Shown: positions 23,471-35,123 of the stretch, piece after piece
Layout: each line of letters begins with the position of its first letter
Position numbering within the stretch: the first letter of the stretch is position 1
From: Phlegmacium glaucopus
Taxonomy: Eukaryota; Basidiomycota; Agaricomycetes; Agaricales; Cortinariaceae
DNA length: 64,000 nucleotides
NCBI GenBank assembly: GCA_015039465.1
Contig: MU130084.1
Span: 1 to 64,000 of the forward strand
Reading direction: 5' to 3'
Made by a program: the position numbers and the translations under genes
Notes under the pieces: generated by a model
What the model saw: the letters and a program-made list of their open reading frames with translations, nothing else
What the model was told of the DNA's origin: nothing
The model's database searches: none

Positions 23471-24994
23471 TCAATTTCCAGGACGAAGGGGTTGGATCAA
23501 GGGACCTTTAGTGACTATGGCTGTCAGGTTGATGAAACCAGTATTCTGCTGGCCATCACCCTGTGGAGGAAACGCAAACAGAAAAGTGTTAAGTAATTGA
23601 TATCGATTTAAGTGTATACCGCAAGAAATCAAAACTCACAACTAGTGAGGCTGGGAATCCAGGGTCGAATGGGACCACGCTCTCCAAGTATTTGACCTGA
23701 TCATCGCTCAAGGAGATTTCCAACGCCTCTAAATTGGCCATGAGATGTTCCACTTTTCTGCCTCCGATAACTGGGAAAACGTAGGGTGTCTTCTGCATGA
23801 GATATGCGATGGCAACTTTTAACAAAATATCAGCTATGTCAAAAAAGACTTCAGTTCGAACGAAAATAATACCAGAGGTGATATGTTTAGCTCCGATTTC
23901 CGCAGCGACTTTTTCAAGTGCTTTACAAACTGTTTTTTCCTTCTCATTACGTTCCCAATCTGGCATCATGATAGTTCGGCCCTTTTCGCCAGTTTGACGG
24001 CGTCTCTCTTCTTCCTCGTCTGTTCTTATTTTTCCACCGGCAAGGACATTCCAAGGAGCGAGAGCCATGCCTAAATTTTTTCTACCTCAGTTTCTTTCCT
24101 CTTTATTACGAGGTGATGATTACCTTCTGAACGAGCCATAGGGATAATTTCACGCTCGAATGAACGCTCCATCACATTCCAAGCACCTTGGTAAATGACA
24201 AAGGGAGTCATACCGTGATCACGGGCGTATTGATTAGCCTTCGATACAATCCAAGCAGGGGTATCGGAAATTCCCTATTTTTAAAAGGGGTAGACTTACG
24301 TGAAGTCGATGTGAAAAGAAGAAATGTAAGCTTACAAGGTACAAGACCTTTCCTTGGAGGACCAGGGTATGAAGTGAGCGCATCACCTCTTCAATGCTGG
24401 TGTCCCAGTCCCACCAATGGAGATAAATAAGATCGAGGTAAGTGGTGCGTAGCTTCTTGAGTGACGCCTCTACGGAAACTTGCAAAGATTTCGCGCTATT
24501 CCCAGCATTGAGTATCTTTTGAGGGACGCGAGTATCACCGAGAGCACTGCCGGCGTTGAAACTGTACTGAGAGAAATATAAGCTACGTTTATGAACGGCC
24601 ACCTTTCGCGTTAGGAAAATACCAACCTTGGTAGCTATGAACAGATGGTCTCTGATTCCACGTGCCTCTGCCCATTCGCCAATGAACATTTCCGAAGATC
24701 CATCCTGACTGTACATCGTTAATATTAGTACCTCATTATATTATATTGATCCCTGAAGGTTACTTACTAGTTGTTCGCAGTATCGATGAAGTTTCCTCCG
24801 TTATCGAAATAGGCATCGAGGAGTTGGAAGCTAGATTCTTTATCCATACTTCCCATTCCTAAAGGTGCCCATTGATCACCAATACTCATCGCTCCTAGTT
24901 GGATAGGCGATACATGTACACCAGCATTCGGAGATAAAACACGATAGCGACTAAGTCCTGTCTTTGGTTGGGGAGGAGGGGTCCAATGAGACAT
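23471..24994 (-). CDS. aryl-alcohol-dehydrogenase-type aldo-keto reductase, copy 5
   Basis: Seven exons, open from ATG 24994 to the stop at 23471-23473. Tetrad intact ([22 protein letters not shown]). Exon 3 reads [19 protein letters not shown], a diverged form of the Gly-rich loop in copies 2 and 4. Exon 2 has RDHLFIATK where the others have RDQLFIATK. Exon 5 has the variant [14 protein letters not shown]. The C-terminus is the standard QPLRPGN. No membrane-protein gene faces it; an oxysterol-binding pseudogene lies on its 3' side instead. Confidence 0.92.
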
Positions 24995-25875
24995 ATTTTA
25001 CAGTTCAAATCGATGAAGGATAGTGGGAAATACCTGTGTACTATGTGTCTTATATACCTAGAACCCAGGAAGCCTGAGTTCGCGTAACATGCCGAACAGC
25101 AGCAATGATTGAGTCAGTAGAACGTCCATCCGAACTTCGAAGTTGTGGCAGGGTTTTGTAACGTCACTATGCCTAAAGCTTCCGACTCCAGCATCCAGTA
25201 CACTCCAGCACATCTTGATCATTTTGTGAGTTGAGTTATGAAGAGGTATAAGGATGTGAAGACGTTTGATGATAGAAAAAACAAATAAGGGACGCGCGGC
25301 GCACGCTATGCAGAAAGCAACACACGCATCAAATCCAAAATGTATCCCTTCAACATTTCACAGAATCACACAAACCACGCCGCCGCCACAAGCTATTCTA
25401 AATATATTCTCTACCTTGGATTTTTTTATGATGGCCGACGTCACATGAGCCGGCGCTTAGCGGCCGAGCTTGCAAAAAACAAATTCATGGGCGCCAGACT
25501 CGTGACCAGCCCGTAGCGACGATGATCTCCGACCTGTTCAGGAATTCTTTGAAAGAATGACGATTTTGAGCGGATGCCTTTTGAGGGAACTCCAAACACG
25601 GAACTTCCGAACAATGCCCAAAGCAGTGAAGGTCAACCATCTTGCTTTTTGTTCGACTACGATACATGCAATCTTGCGACTACGCTAATCGTGTCTATGC
25701 TTGACACCGCTTTTAGTGTCTCACAACATACTGCTCAGCTAACTGGTATCCTTACTCATCATATATTGTGTACACAAAACAAAGGAGATTTCTTTGAAAA
25801 TTACATTGATATTCATGTTGTTACTGCATTCTTTCCATTCGGCCTCGTTGTCTCGAATAATCCTTCCTGTATTCA
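24995..25875. other. spacer between AKR copies 5 and 6
   Basis: No gene recognised. It holds the promoter of copy 5 and the shared 3' flank of copy 6. The open frame at 25574-26026 on the plus strand is antisense to the flank and last exon of copy 6 and is not taken as real. Confidence 0.5.
25049..25057 (-). promoter_or_regulatory. TATA box of AKR copy 5
   Basis: GTATATAAG on the minus strand, about 59 bp before the ATG. Confidence 0.55.
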
Positions 25876-27388
25876 TCACTTTCCAGGACGAAGAGGTTGG
25901 ATCAAGGGGCCTTTAGTGATGGTGGCTGACATGCTAAGTAAGCGAGAATCCTCTGGGCCACCCTGTGGAGAAAGGAAAAAGAGAAAAAATGTGGTTAAAC
26001 AATTGATATCGATTTATATACCATAGAAAAACAAAACAACTCACGATCATAGAAGTTGGGAATCCAGGGTCGAATGGGACCACACTTTCCAAGTATTTGA
26101 TCTGGTCATTATTCAAGGAGATTTCCAATGCCTCTAAATTGGCGAGAAGATGCTCGACTTTTCTGCCTCCGATGATCGGGAAAACGTAGGGTGTCTTCTG
26201 CATGAGATATGCGATGGCAACTTTTAACGAAATATCAGCCATGTCGAAAAAAAGACTTCAGTTTGAACGAAAATAATACCAGAGGTGATATGTTTAGCTC
26301 CAATCTCCGCAGCGACTTTCTCAAGTGCTTTAGAAACCGTTCTTTCCTTTTCATTACGCTCCCATTCTGGGTCAAAGATAGTTCGGCCTTTCTCGCCAGT
26401 CTGACGGCGTCTCTCTTCTTCTTCGTCTGTCCTTATTTTTCCAGAGGCAAGGACATTCCAAGGAGCGAGAGCCATGCCTAGATTTTTTTTTCGACGTCAG
26501 GTTGTGTTCTTTTTTACGAGATGATGATTACCTTCCGAACGAGCCATAGGGATAATTTCACGCTCGAATGAACGCTCCATGACGTTCCAAGCACCCTGGT
26601 AAATGACAAAGGGAGTCATGGCGTGATCACGGGCATATTGATTGGCTTTCGATACAACCCAAGCAGGGGTATCGGAAATTCCCTAGTTTTAGAGAAACAA
26701 ATTTGCGTGAGGTCGATGTAAAAAAAAAAGAAAGTGTGAGCTTACAAGGTACAAGACTTTTCCTTGGAGGACCAGAGTGTGAAGTGAGCGCATCACCTCT
26801 TCAATGCTGGTGTCCCAGTCCCACCAATGCAGGTAAAGAAGATCGATATAAGTAGTGCGTAGCTTCTTGAGCGATTTCTCTACGGAGATTTGCAAAGACT
26901 TGGCGCTATTCCCAACATAGAGTACTTTTTGGTGGATAGAGTCATCAATCCTCTTGTAGTCGGTAGTGTACTAAAAGAAACATATTCGGTGATAGCCTTG
27001 TGTATTGAGGAGAGTACCAACCTTGGTGGCTATGAACAACTGGTCTCTAATTCCGCGTGCCTCTGCCCATTCGCCAATGAACATTTCAGAAGTTTCATCC
27101 TGGCTATATACACCGTTAAAACCATGCTTTGTATATAGATCCCGAAGTTACTTACTAATTGTTCGCAGTATCAATGAAGTTTCCTCCATTATCGAAATAG
27201 GCATCGAGGAGTTTGAAGCTGGATTCTTTGTCCATACTTCCCAATCCTATAGATGCCCATTTATCACCAATACTCATCGCTCCTAATTGGATAGGTGATA
27301 CATGTACACCAGCATTGGGAGATAAAAGACGATAATGGCCAAGTCTTGACACTGTCTTTGGTTGGGGAAGAGTTGACCAGTAGGACAT
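25876..27388 (-). CDS. aryl-alcohol-dehydrogenase-type aldo-keto reductase, copy 6
   Basis: Seven exons, open from ATG 27388 to the stop at 25876-25878. The tetrad is complete. Exon 3 starts with the charged loop [17 protein letters not shown], close to the classical YTTNYK form of fungal aryl-alcohol dehydrogenases. Exon 1 has two extra residues (TVSRLGHYR). In exon 7 the usual GDG start is GGP, just after the last splice site. The C-terminus ends QPLRPGK. Together with copies 7 and 8 it forms the most recent-looking subgroup of the array. Confidence 0.92.
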
Positions 27389-28276
27389 ATTTTATACTTT
27401 GAGTTCAGATAGGGACCTGATTTAGCAGGCTGCAGGGATATTCTGGCACCTTATATACACTCTCAAGTACGCGCCAACATGCTGAATCGTAATTATGCCG
27501 CAATTCCACGCCATTCCCCAATAAAGTCCAGTTAGCGAGCATCTTGGGGCTGGCTTATGAAGAGGGTACAACGGTTTAATACAATGACCAAGCAGATGCC
27601 TGACTCAGCTTTATTTTATTTCTCATGGTTCAAGTTCCCTGTTACGAGGTAAGACACGTTCTTTTATGGTGGAGTCCCCAGACGCTTGTGTTCTGTGTTC
27701 AGTGATGCAGTGGTCATAAGCATTGTCCCTCGGAACTTCGACAACCGTTGACCACGCTACCTGGTCAAAAAGGTTATGAATGTGCAGGGTACAAGCAGGG
27801 TACCGGAATAGAACTAAAGGTTGATAAACCTCAGTGATACTGATATATTATAAAATATATACTTAAAGGTTGATAACTAAAGGAAAGTAAGTAATAGGTA
27901 CAATATAACGAACGAACGACTTCATGTTTACAATGTCTTGCGTGACCGTTTGCACAGAAATTCGCGGCTGTATTTATTTGTTCGTTATGGACTGTGACCG
28001 CGCTCTAAAACTTGTAAAGGTCTCGATGCTTGCCCTCGCTTGGCTCGATACTGGTGGGCTCAAAAACTGATGCTGGGTTTGAGTTCCGGATTATGTAAAG
28101 GCCGTGTCCAAACCTATGATTACCTATCTCAACTGCCTGCATAGGAGATCTTCACGACCCACCATAGGGAATCGATAATTTTAGTATATTTGGAACTACC
28201 TGAGTTAAGTATAATTAATGCCCTGGCAATTGTGTTGCAAAAATACGAATTTTTGATTTCGGGCTGCTGTTACGAG
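27389..28276. other. spacer upstream of AKR copy 6
   Basis: Contains the copy 6 promoter and a stretch similar to the flank of copy 7 (31760-32120). A few short AT-rich repeats occur near 27840-27890. No gene. Confidence 0.45.
27451..27460 (-). promoter_or_regulatory. TATA box of AKR copy 6
   Basis: GTGTATATAA on the minus strand, about 67 bp before the ATG. Confidence 0.55.
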
Positions 28277-29182
28277 TAGGGCTGCGCACCGCCCGTATTA
28301 CGGGTACGGCCGTCATTTTACGGGCCGTAATGGCTGCCAAGTCTCGACGGCCGTCCCGTATTTCCTCATCCTAAATCCTCGACGGTACGGTACGGGTCAA
28401 AAACGGCCGTAAACGGCCGTATACAGGTATTTTCCTTCTCATCCAATTTGCCAGGATTTGCCTCAAATAATGAGTCTGAGTCAAATCATCATAAAATATA
28501 TTATTGTTGGTTAGTTTTGAATGTTTTTGAGAAATCATCTCAGACTTGTATTTCCCGGTCAGTTTGGCCCTTTGGCTTTGTGTTGAAGGTACATATGCTT
28601 CTATTATATCTATGTATGTAAAAAAATGATTAAATACACGGTGGAGAGAACTTTGCCAGCGTTTGGCCAGCGTCACAAGTCGCAAAAGGTGGTGTTTGAA
28701 AATTAATGTCACATCAGTCACGTTCCCAGGCCAGCCGCGTACTTCAAAGTTCAAACTCCGCTCACCTCATTTAAATTCTCCGTCGAACAGGCTAGAGCCA
28801 ATCCTAGCCATAAAATTTTGTACAGAGCTCGTTTTCTATAGATATAAGAATTATAAATATCAGAAATTTCCAGAAATCGTAGTCCATAGAAATATTTTCA
28901 ACAAAAGAATTTACAGCCATAGATAGATGTTGTAAGTACCTATTCTGAGGGTACCAAGTCCAAGGGAACAAGGCCCAATACTCAGTTTTCAAACGCCAGC
29001 AAAAATTTCCCAGACAACGGCCGTATGACGGCCGTCGACGGTGCTTCACCCACGGGTTCAACGGTATATACCCGTAAATTCGCCGGCCCGTTTTTGGGGA
29101 GGAAAAGGCTCCAACGGGACGGGTAATTACCCGTCGAACCCGCCCGTAAACCCGTAGTTTACGGTGACGGTGCGCAGCCCTA
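28277..29182. mobile_element. non-autonomous hAT-type element, 906 bp
   Basis: The element has perfect 15-bp terminal inverted repeats, TAGGGCTGCGCACCG at the left and CGGTGCGCAGCCCTA at the right, and a perfect 8-bp target duplication GTTACGAG (28269-28276 and 29183-29190). The 8-bp duplication and the TAGGGCTGCGCA-like end fit the hAT superfamily. Subterminal regions carry many ACGGCCGT and ACGGGT/ACCCGT motifs, probably transposase binding sites. No transposase frame is present inside. Confidence 0.93.
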
Positions 29183-29190
29183 GTTACGAG

Positions 29191-29539
29191 TCCCTCGTTC
29201 TTATATCAAGGTAAACGCTTGAGTGTCCGGTAACTTCCGTTATTGCACGTGATGATGGTTGATGTCATGATGGGCTTTCACCGCCACCTGCTTTTATCAC
29301 CTTGTAAGAATCCTGCGGATACCAATACTGGCTCTTATATTGCACGGCAAGCCAATTCGACATCTACATCTGTGTTCTTTCATAATCTTGAGATGTTGAT
29401 GATTTATTTATCTATTTTCATTTTAGCGCGATCACAACCAATGACCCAAATATTGTTGAAGAAACAGATGACAACATGGGGTTGAACAAGGAACAACTCC
29501 GTCAAGGACTCATACCTGCCATGCAGAGCCCTCACCCAC
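29191..29539. other. spacer right of the hAT element
   Basis: No gene recognised; unique-looking sequence up to the duplicated block that follows. Confidence 0.4.
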
Positions 29540-29757
29540 AAGTTTTTGTGTTCTGCTTTAGAACCTGTGTCATGCATATCGGATTGCCTGTGATGCATTT
29601 TCAAGAAATTCAAATTATTCAAGAACGACAATCCCTTTCGGCTAACCTGCTGGTAATACCTTCATTGTTATCCATCTACTGATTAATACTTTGTTACACA
29701 GATATTTTTTATGCTCACTCTCATGCTTACCGTTGTGATATTCCGCAATCTCATTAG
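29540..29757. repeat. duplicated spacer block, copy 1
   Basis: About 215 bp nearly identical to 32158-32361 (shared 'gacaatccctttcgg...ctgctggtaataccttcattgttatcc'). It ends CTCATTAGTGAGTG and serves as the empty-site reference for the insertion at 32362-32973. Confidence 0.8.
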
Positions 29758-30184
29758 TGAGTGTGGGTAAGGTACAGCAAAAAAGGGGATTACATTCGTA
29801 TTCATACGGTTACTACTACATTCATTTCCGCTCGGTCTGGTTCTCTTGAACAATCCTTTCCGTATTCATCAACATCCGTGACCCAGGACGAAGGGGCTGG
29901 AGCAAGGGGCATTGTAGGTTTGTATGAACATCTTGAAGGTTGAGTCTAAATTTTATGCGGCAAATAAAAGAAGAACCAGGACGAGAACCACGCACGGGCA
30001 TGGACGTGGTACGAACATTGAAACATATGAACAGACTTCAACGAAGTAACATGGTATGTTTACTCATCCTATATTGTGTACACAAAACAAAGGAGATTTC
30101 TTTGACAATTGCATTTATCTTCACGTTGTTACTACATCCCTTTCCATTCGGCCTTGTTGTCTTGAACAACCCTTCCCGTATTCA
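29758..30184. pseudogene. AKR 3'-end relic and flank
   Basis: Around 29800-29920 the sequence repeats the AKR 3' flank and a piece of the last exon ('ccaggacgaaggggctggagcaaggggc'), without the upstream exons. A similar relic lies at 33020-33115. This is debris from unequal exchange in the array. Confidence 0.6.
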
Positions 30185-31701
30185 TCACTTTCCAGGACGA
30201 AGGGGTTGGATCAAGGGGCCTTTAGTGATTATAGCTGACATGTTGAGTAAGTGAGAATCCTCTCGTCCATCACCCTGTGGAGAAACGCAAAATAGAAAGC
30301 ATAGTTAAATAATTGATATTGATTTATATACCATAGAAAAACAAAACAACTCACGACCATCGAAGCTGGGAATCCAGGGTCGAATGGGACCACACTTTCC
30401 AAGTATTGGATCTGATCATTATTCAAGGAGATTTCCAATGCCTCTAAATTGGCCATAAGATGTTCCACTTTTCTGCCTCCGATAATCGGGAAAACGTAGG
30501 GTGTCTTCTGCATGAGATATGCGATGGCAACTTTTAACGAAATATCAGCTATGTCGAAAAAGACTTTTAGTTTGACGAAAATAATACCAGAGGTGATATG
30601 TTTAGCTCCAATTTCCGCAGCGACTTTCTCAAGTGCTTTAGAAATCGTTCTTTCCTTTTCATTACGCTCCCATTCTGGATTAAAGGTAGTTCTGCCTTTC
30701 TCGCCAGTTTGACGGCGTCTCTCTTCTTCCTCGTCTGTTCTTATTTTTCCAGAGGCAAGGACATTCCAAGGAGCGAGAGCCATGCCTAGATAACGTAGGA
30801 ATTTGTTTTTTGATGTCAGGTTGTGTTGTTTTTTATGAGGTGATGATTACCTTCTGAACGAGCCATAGGTATTATTTCACGCTCGAATGAACGCTCCATG
30901 ACGTTCCAAGCACCCTGGTAAATAACAAAGGGAGTCATAGCGTGATCACGGGCATATTGATTGGCTTTCGATACAATCCAAGCAGGGGTATCGGAAATTC
31001 CCTATTTTTAAAGAAAGAAATTCGCGTGAGGTCGATGTAAAAAAAAGAAAAGTGTGAGCTTACAAGGTACAAGACTTTTCCTTGGAGGACCAGAGTGTGA
31101 AGTGAGCGCATCACCTCTTCAATGCTGGTGTCCCAGTCCCACCAATGCAGATAAAGAAGATCGAGATAACTAGTGCGTAGCTTCTTGAGCGATTTCTCTA
31201 CGGAGATTTGCAAAGACTTGGCGCTATTCCCAACATAGAGTACTTTTTGGTGGATAGAGTCATCAATCCTCTTGTAGTCCGAAGTGTACTAAAAGAAACA
31301 TATTCGGCGATAACCTTGTGTATTGAGGAGAGTACCAACCTTGGTGGCTATGAACAATTGGTCTCTTATTCCGCGGGTCTCTGCCCATTCGCCAATGAAA
31401 ATTTCAGAAGTTTCATCCTGGCTATATACATCGTTAAAACCATGCTTTATATACAGATCTCGAAAGTTACTCACTAATTGTTCGCAGTATCAATGAAGTT
31501 TCCTCCGTTATCGAAATAGGCATCGAGGAGTTTGAAGCTGGATTCTTTGTCCATACTTCCCAATCCTATAGATGCCCATTTATCACCAATACTCATCGCT
31601 CCTAGTTGGATAGGTGATACATGTACACCAGCATTGGGAGATAAAAGACGATAATGACCAAGTCCTGTCTTTGGTTGGGGAAAAGTTGACTGGTAAGACA
31701 T
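30185..31701 (-). CDS. aryl-alcohol-dehydrogenase-type aldo-keto reductase, copy 7
   Basis: Seven exons, open from ATG 31701 to the stop at 30185-30187. Tetrad complete ([22 protein letters not shown]). Exon 3 is of the charged-loop type ([17 protein letters not shown]). Exon 2 carries [12 protein letters not shown]. Exon 5 reads NVLASGKIR, as in copy 6, where most copies have NVLAGGKIR. The C-terminus is QPLRPGK. High similarity to copies 6 and 8 throughout, introns included, suggests recent duplication or conversion. Confidence 0.92.
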
Positions 31702-32157
31702 AATATTTTACACTTGAGTTCAGATAGGGATTTAGCAGGGATATCTGGCGTTTTATATACACTCAAATTTGAGTCAAGTACGCGTCAACATGCCGAATCG
31801 TTTTACTAATGTCAGACATGAGACCATGCCGAAATTCCACGTCACTAACCAGTATAGTGCAGTTAGCGCGCATCTCGGAGCTGGCTTATGAGAGCTGGCT
31901 TATGAAGAGGGTAGTCAGATATTATAGGACAACGGTTCAATGCGATCACCAAGGCAACTGAGCAGATTATCTTATCTCTCATGGTCGAAACTGAGTAAGA
32001 CCCGTTCTTTTATGGAGCAGTCCCCAGACGCTCGTGTTCTATGTTTACTATTTAGTAATGCCGCGGTCATAAGCGTTGTCTTCAACAACCGTTGACCACG
32101 CTACCTGGGTCCCGGTCGACAATCTGAACATCCATCAGGCAAGACAATAGACTCCCT
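31702..32157. other. spacer upstream of AKR copy 7
   Basis: Contains the copy 7 promoter; homologous to the flanks of copies 6 and 8. No gene. Confidence 0.45.
31751..31760 (-). promoter_or_regulatory. TATA box of AKR copy 7
   Basis: GTATATAAAA on the minus strand, about 54 bp before the ATG. Confidence 0.55.
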
Positions 32158-32361
32158 GTTTTGCGTTCTACTTTAGAACCTGTCTCAGGCTCATCGGATG
32201 CCTGCGACGCATTTTCAAGAAATTCAAGAACGACAATCCCTTTCGGATAACCTGCTGGTAATACCTTCATTGTTATCCATCTATTGATTAATACTTTGTT
32301 ACACAGATATTGTTTATGGTCACTCTCGTGCTTACCGTTGTGACATTCCGCAATCTCATTA
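32158..32361. repeat. duplicated spacer block, copy 2
   Basis: Near-identical partner of 29540-29757. Here the block is interrupted directly after CTCATTA by the element at 32362-32973 and resumes with CTAGTGAGTGTGGG. Confidence 0.8.
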
Positions 32362-32973
32362 CATCAGCAAGTTAGCATTTTACTTTTTCACTTTTCAACC
32401 CTTTTCAGCTTTTTCTGGGCTTCGCCAAAAGTGAAAAGCTAAAAAGTGAAGAAGCTAACTACCGGTCAACAAACTAGACTAAATTACTAATCTGACAGAA
32501 ATTCGTGGCAATGGTGGTCTATGTATGGGTTCACAAAGTAAGTTTGGAACATGTCGAGGGCATTGACATGCGTAACGTAGTCAGGCAATTTAAGGAAAGA
32601 AAGGTGTCCCAGAAACTCGCTGGAAAGAATTGGTGGACAGCGATGACGATACACTTGACGCCGATTTGTCTATCTTGGACAATGATCGTGCTTGTGTCTT
32701 CAATTTTTGTAGCCCAGTCAAATCTTGTGCTTGATCCTGCATTTCATACTCATAATAATTGTCAGCAGAACTATATAGATACATACTTTGCTTTTCCTAG
32801 CTTTCTGTCACTTTCCGTAGCTTTTCCGCCTTTCCTTTCCCTTGAGCAACATAAAAAGTAGCCAGCTTTTTTGAATTAGGCACGCGGCTTTTTGAACCTG
32901 CCACTTTTGTCCCTTTTTGCCACTTTTTTCCCTTGTACAAGCGGAAAAAAGCTATTTGCTAAACTACTGATGA
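32362..32973. mobile_element. 612-bp TIR element beginning CATCAG
   Basis: The paralogous empty site near 29748-29763 reads CTCATTAGTGAG, while here 612 bp interrupt the same place. The ends are inverted: CATCAGCAAGTTAGCA on the left against TTTGCTAAACTACTGATG on the right. The flanks TTA and CTA could be a 3-bp target duplication with one change. The interior is pyrimidine-rich with many CTTTTC/GAAAAG runs, and no transposase is seen. The superfamily is not certain. Confidence 0.75.
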
Positions 32974-33375
32974 CTAGTGAGTGTGGGGGGTAAGGTACAG
33001 CAAAAGGGGGGATTAAAATACATTCGTTTCCGCTCGGTCTGGTTCTCTTGAACAATCCTTTCCCTATTCATCAATTTCCAGGAGGAAGGGGCTGGAGCGA
33101 GGGGCCTTGTATATCTGTATGAGCCTCTTGAAGGTTAAACCGGAATGAAAGAATGAACGAGGACGAGAACCACGCACGGGCGTGGACGTGGTATAAACAT
33201 TGAAATATCTGAACCTAAGTACAGGGTATGTTTACTCTTCATATAATGTGTACACAAAACAAAGGAGATTTCTTTGATGATTGAATTTATTTTCATGTTG
33301 TTACTACATTCATTTCTGCTCGGTCTGGTTGTTTTGAACAATGATCAATCCTTCCCGTATTCATCACTTTCCAGG
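32974..33375. pseudogene. AKR 3'-end relic and duplicated flank
   Basis: Contains a last-exon relic near 33020-33115, matching the one at 29800-29920, followed by the normal 3' flank of AKR copy 8. No intact gene. Confidence 0.55.
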
Positions 33376-33612
33376 TGTAGTGATTGATGCGAGTTTCGAA
33401 GGGGATAGGGTCTTTTTAGACTTTGAGATGAACTTGAGCTTCTGAGTAAAAATGAGATAATGATTTCGGTTTGTAATGGTGCCACGAAAGCTATAATACG
33501 TACCTACACATTGTCTGAGTTTAGTAATTAAGTGAAACAAAAGAAAAATAACAGAAAAAAAGAAACTATATCGTGAACCCTGTCCTTGCGGGGCCGGTCT
33601 GACTTCCCCACA
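33376..33612. mobile_element. 237-bp TG...CA insertion in the last exon of AKR copy 8
   Basis: Copies 6 and 7 read 'cactttccaggacgaag' at their stop codon. Here 'cactttccagg' and 'acgaag' are split by 237 bp starting TGTAG and ending CCACA, with CAGG repeated on both sides (33372-33375 and 33613-33616). The ends and the short duplication fit a solo LTR or a very small LTR-type element. It is not similar to the other solo LTRs in the window. Confidence 0.7.
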
Positions 33613-35123
33613 CAGGACGAAGAGGCTGGGTCAAGGGGCCTTTAGTAATTGTGGCTGACATGTTGAGTATGCGAGAATCTCGGCCATCACCCTGTGGATA
33701 AACGCAAAACAAAAAAGTGTGGTTCAATAATTGATATTTGATTTATATACCATAGAAAAACAAAACAACTCACGATCATCGAAGTTGGGAATCCGGGGTC
33801 GAATGGGACCACACTTTCCAAGTATTGGATCTGATCATCATTCAAGGAGATTTCCAACGCCTCTAAATTGGCGAGAAGATACTCGATTTTTCTGCCGCCA
33901 ACAATCGGGAAAACGTAGGGTGTCTTCTGCATGAGATATGCGATGGCAACTTTTAACGAAATATCAGCTATGTCAAAAACAAAGACTTCAGTTCGAACGA
34001 AAATAATACCAGAGGTGATATGTTTAGCTCCAATCTCCGCAGCGACTTTCTCAAGTGCTTTAGAAATCGTTCTTTCCTTTTCATTACGCTCCCATTCTGG
34101 GTTAAAGGTAGTTCTGCCTTTCTCGCCAGTTTGACGGCGTCTCTCTTCTTCCTCGTCTGTCCTTATTTTTCCACCGGCAAGGACATTCCAAGGAGCGAGA
34201 GCCATGCCTAGATAACGTTGGATTTTTTTTTTCGATGTCAGGTCGTGTTTTTTTCTACGAGGTGGATGATTACCTTCCGAACGAGCCATAGGGATAATTT
34301 CACGCTCGAATGAACGCTCCATCACATTCCAAGCGCCCTGGTAAATTACAAAGGGAGTCATAGCGTGATCACGGGCGTATTGATTGGCTTTCGATACAAC
34401 CCAAGCAGGGGTATCGGAAATTCCCTATTTTTTTTTTAAAAAAAAGATCGAATTTGCGTGAGGTCGATGTAAAGAAATGTTAAGCTTACAAGGTACAAGA
34501 CTTTTCCTTGGAGGACCAGAGTGTGGAGTGAGCGCATCACCTCTTCAACGCTGGTGTCCCAGTCCCACCAATGCAGATAAAGAAGGTCGATATAACTAGT
34601 GCGTAGCTTCTTGAGCGATTTCTCTACGGAGATTTGCAAAGACTTGGCGCTATTCCCAACATAGAGTACTTTTTGGTGGATAGAGTCATCAATCCTCTTG
34701 TAGTCGGAAGTGTACTAAAAGAAACATGTTCGGAGATAACCTTGCGCATTGAGGAGAGTACCAACCTTGGTGGCTATGAACAACTGGTCTCTAATTCCGC
34801 GTGCCTCTGCCCATTCGCCAATGAACATTTCGGAAGTTTCATCCTGGCTATATACATCGTTAAAACCATGCTTTTATAGATCTCGAAGTTACTCACTAAT
34901 TGTTCGAAGTATCAATGAAGTTTCCTCCGTTATCGAAATAGGCATCGAGGAGTTTAAAGCTGGATTCTTTATCCATACTTCCCAATCCTATAGATGCCCA
35001 TTTATCACCAATACTCATCGCTCCTAACTGGATAGGCGATACATGTACACCAGCATTGGGAGATAAAAGACGATAATGACCAAGTCCTGTCTTTGGTTGG
35101 GGAAAAGTTGACTGGTAGGACAT
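33566..35123 (-). CDS. aryl-alcohol-dehydrogenase-type aldo-keto reductase, copy 8 with altered C-terminus
   Basis: Seven exons, open from ATG 35123. The tetrad is kept; exon 1 ends NFIDTSNN where the others have NFIDTANN. Exon 3 has the charged loop [17 protein letters not shown]. In exon 6 the usual IGGRKVEH is VGGRKIEY. The last exon runs to QPLRP and then enters the 237-bp insertion, so the normal GK-stop is replaced by [15 protein letters not shown] and a TAG at 33566-33568. The barrel and active site are untouched; only the tail changes. A TATA box lies 44 bp upstream. Confidence 0.88.

Noticed and set aside
33540..33615. tRNA-like stretch in the 237-bp insertion ('gtgaaccctgtccttgcgggg')
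   Set aside because: No cloverleaf can be folded with proper stems, and no B box is present in the right place.
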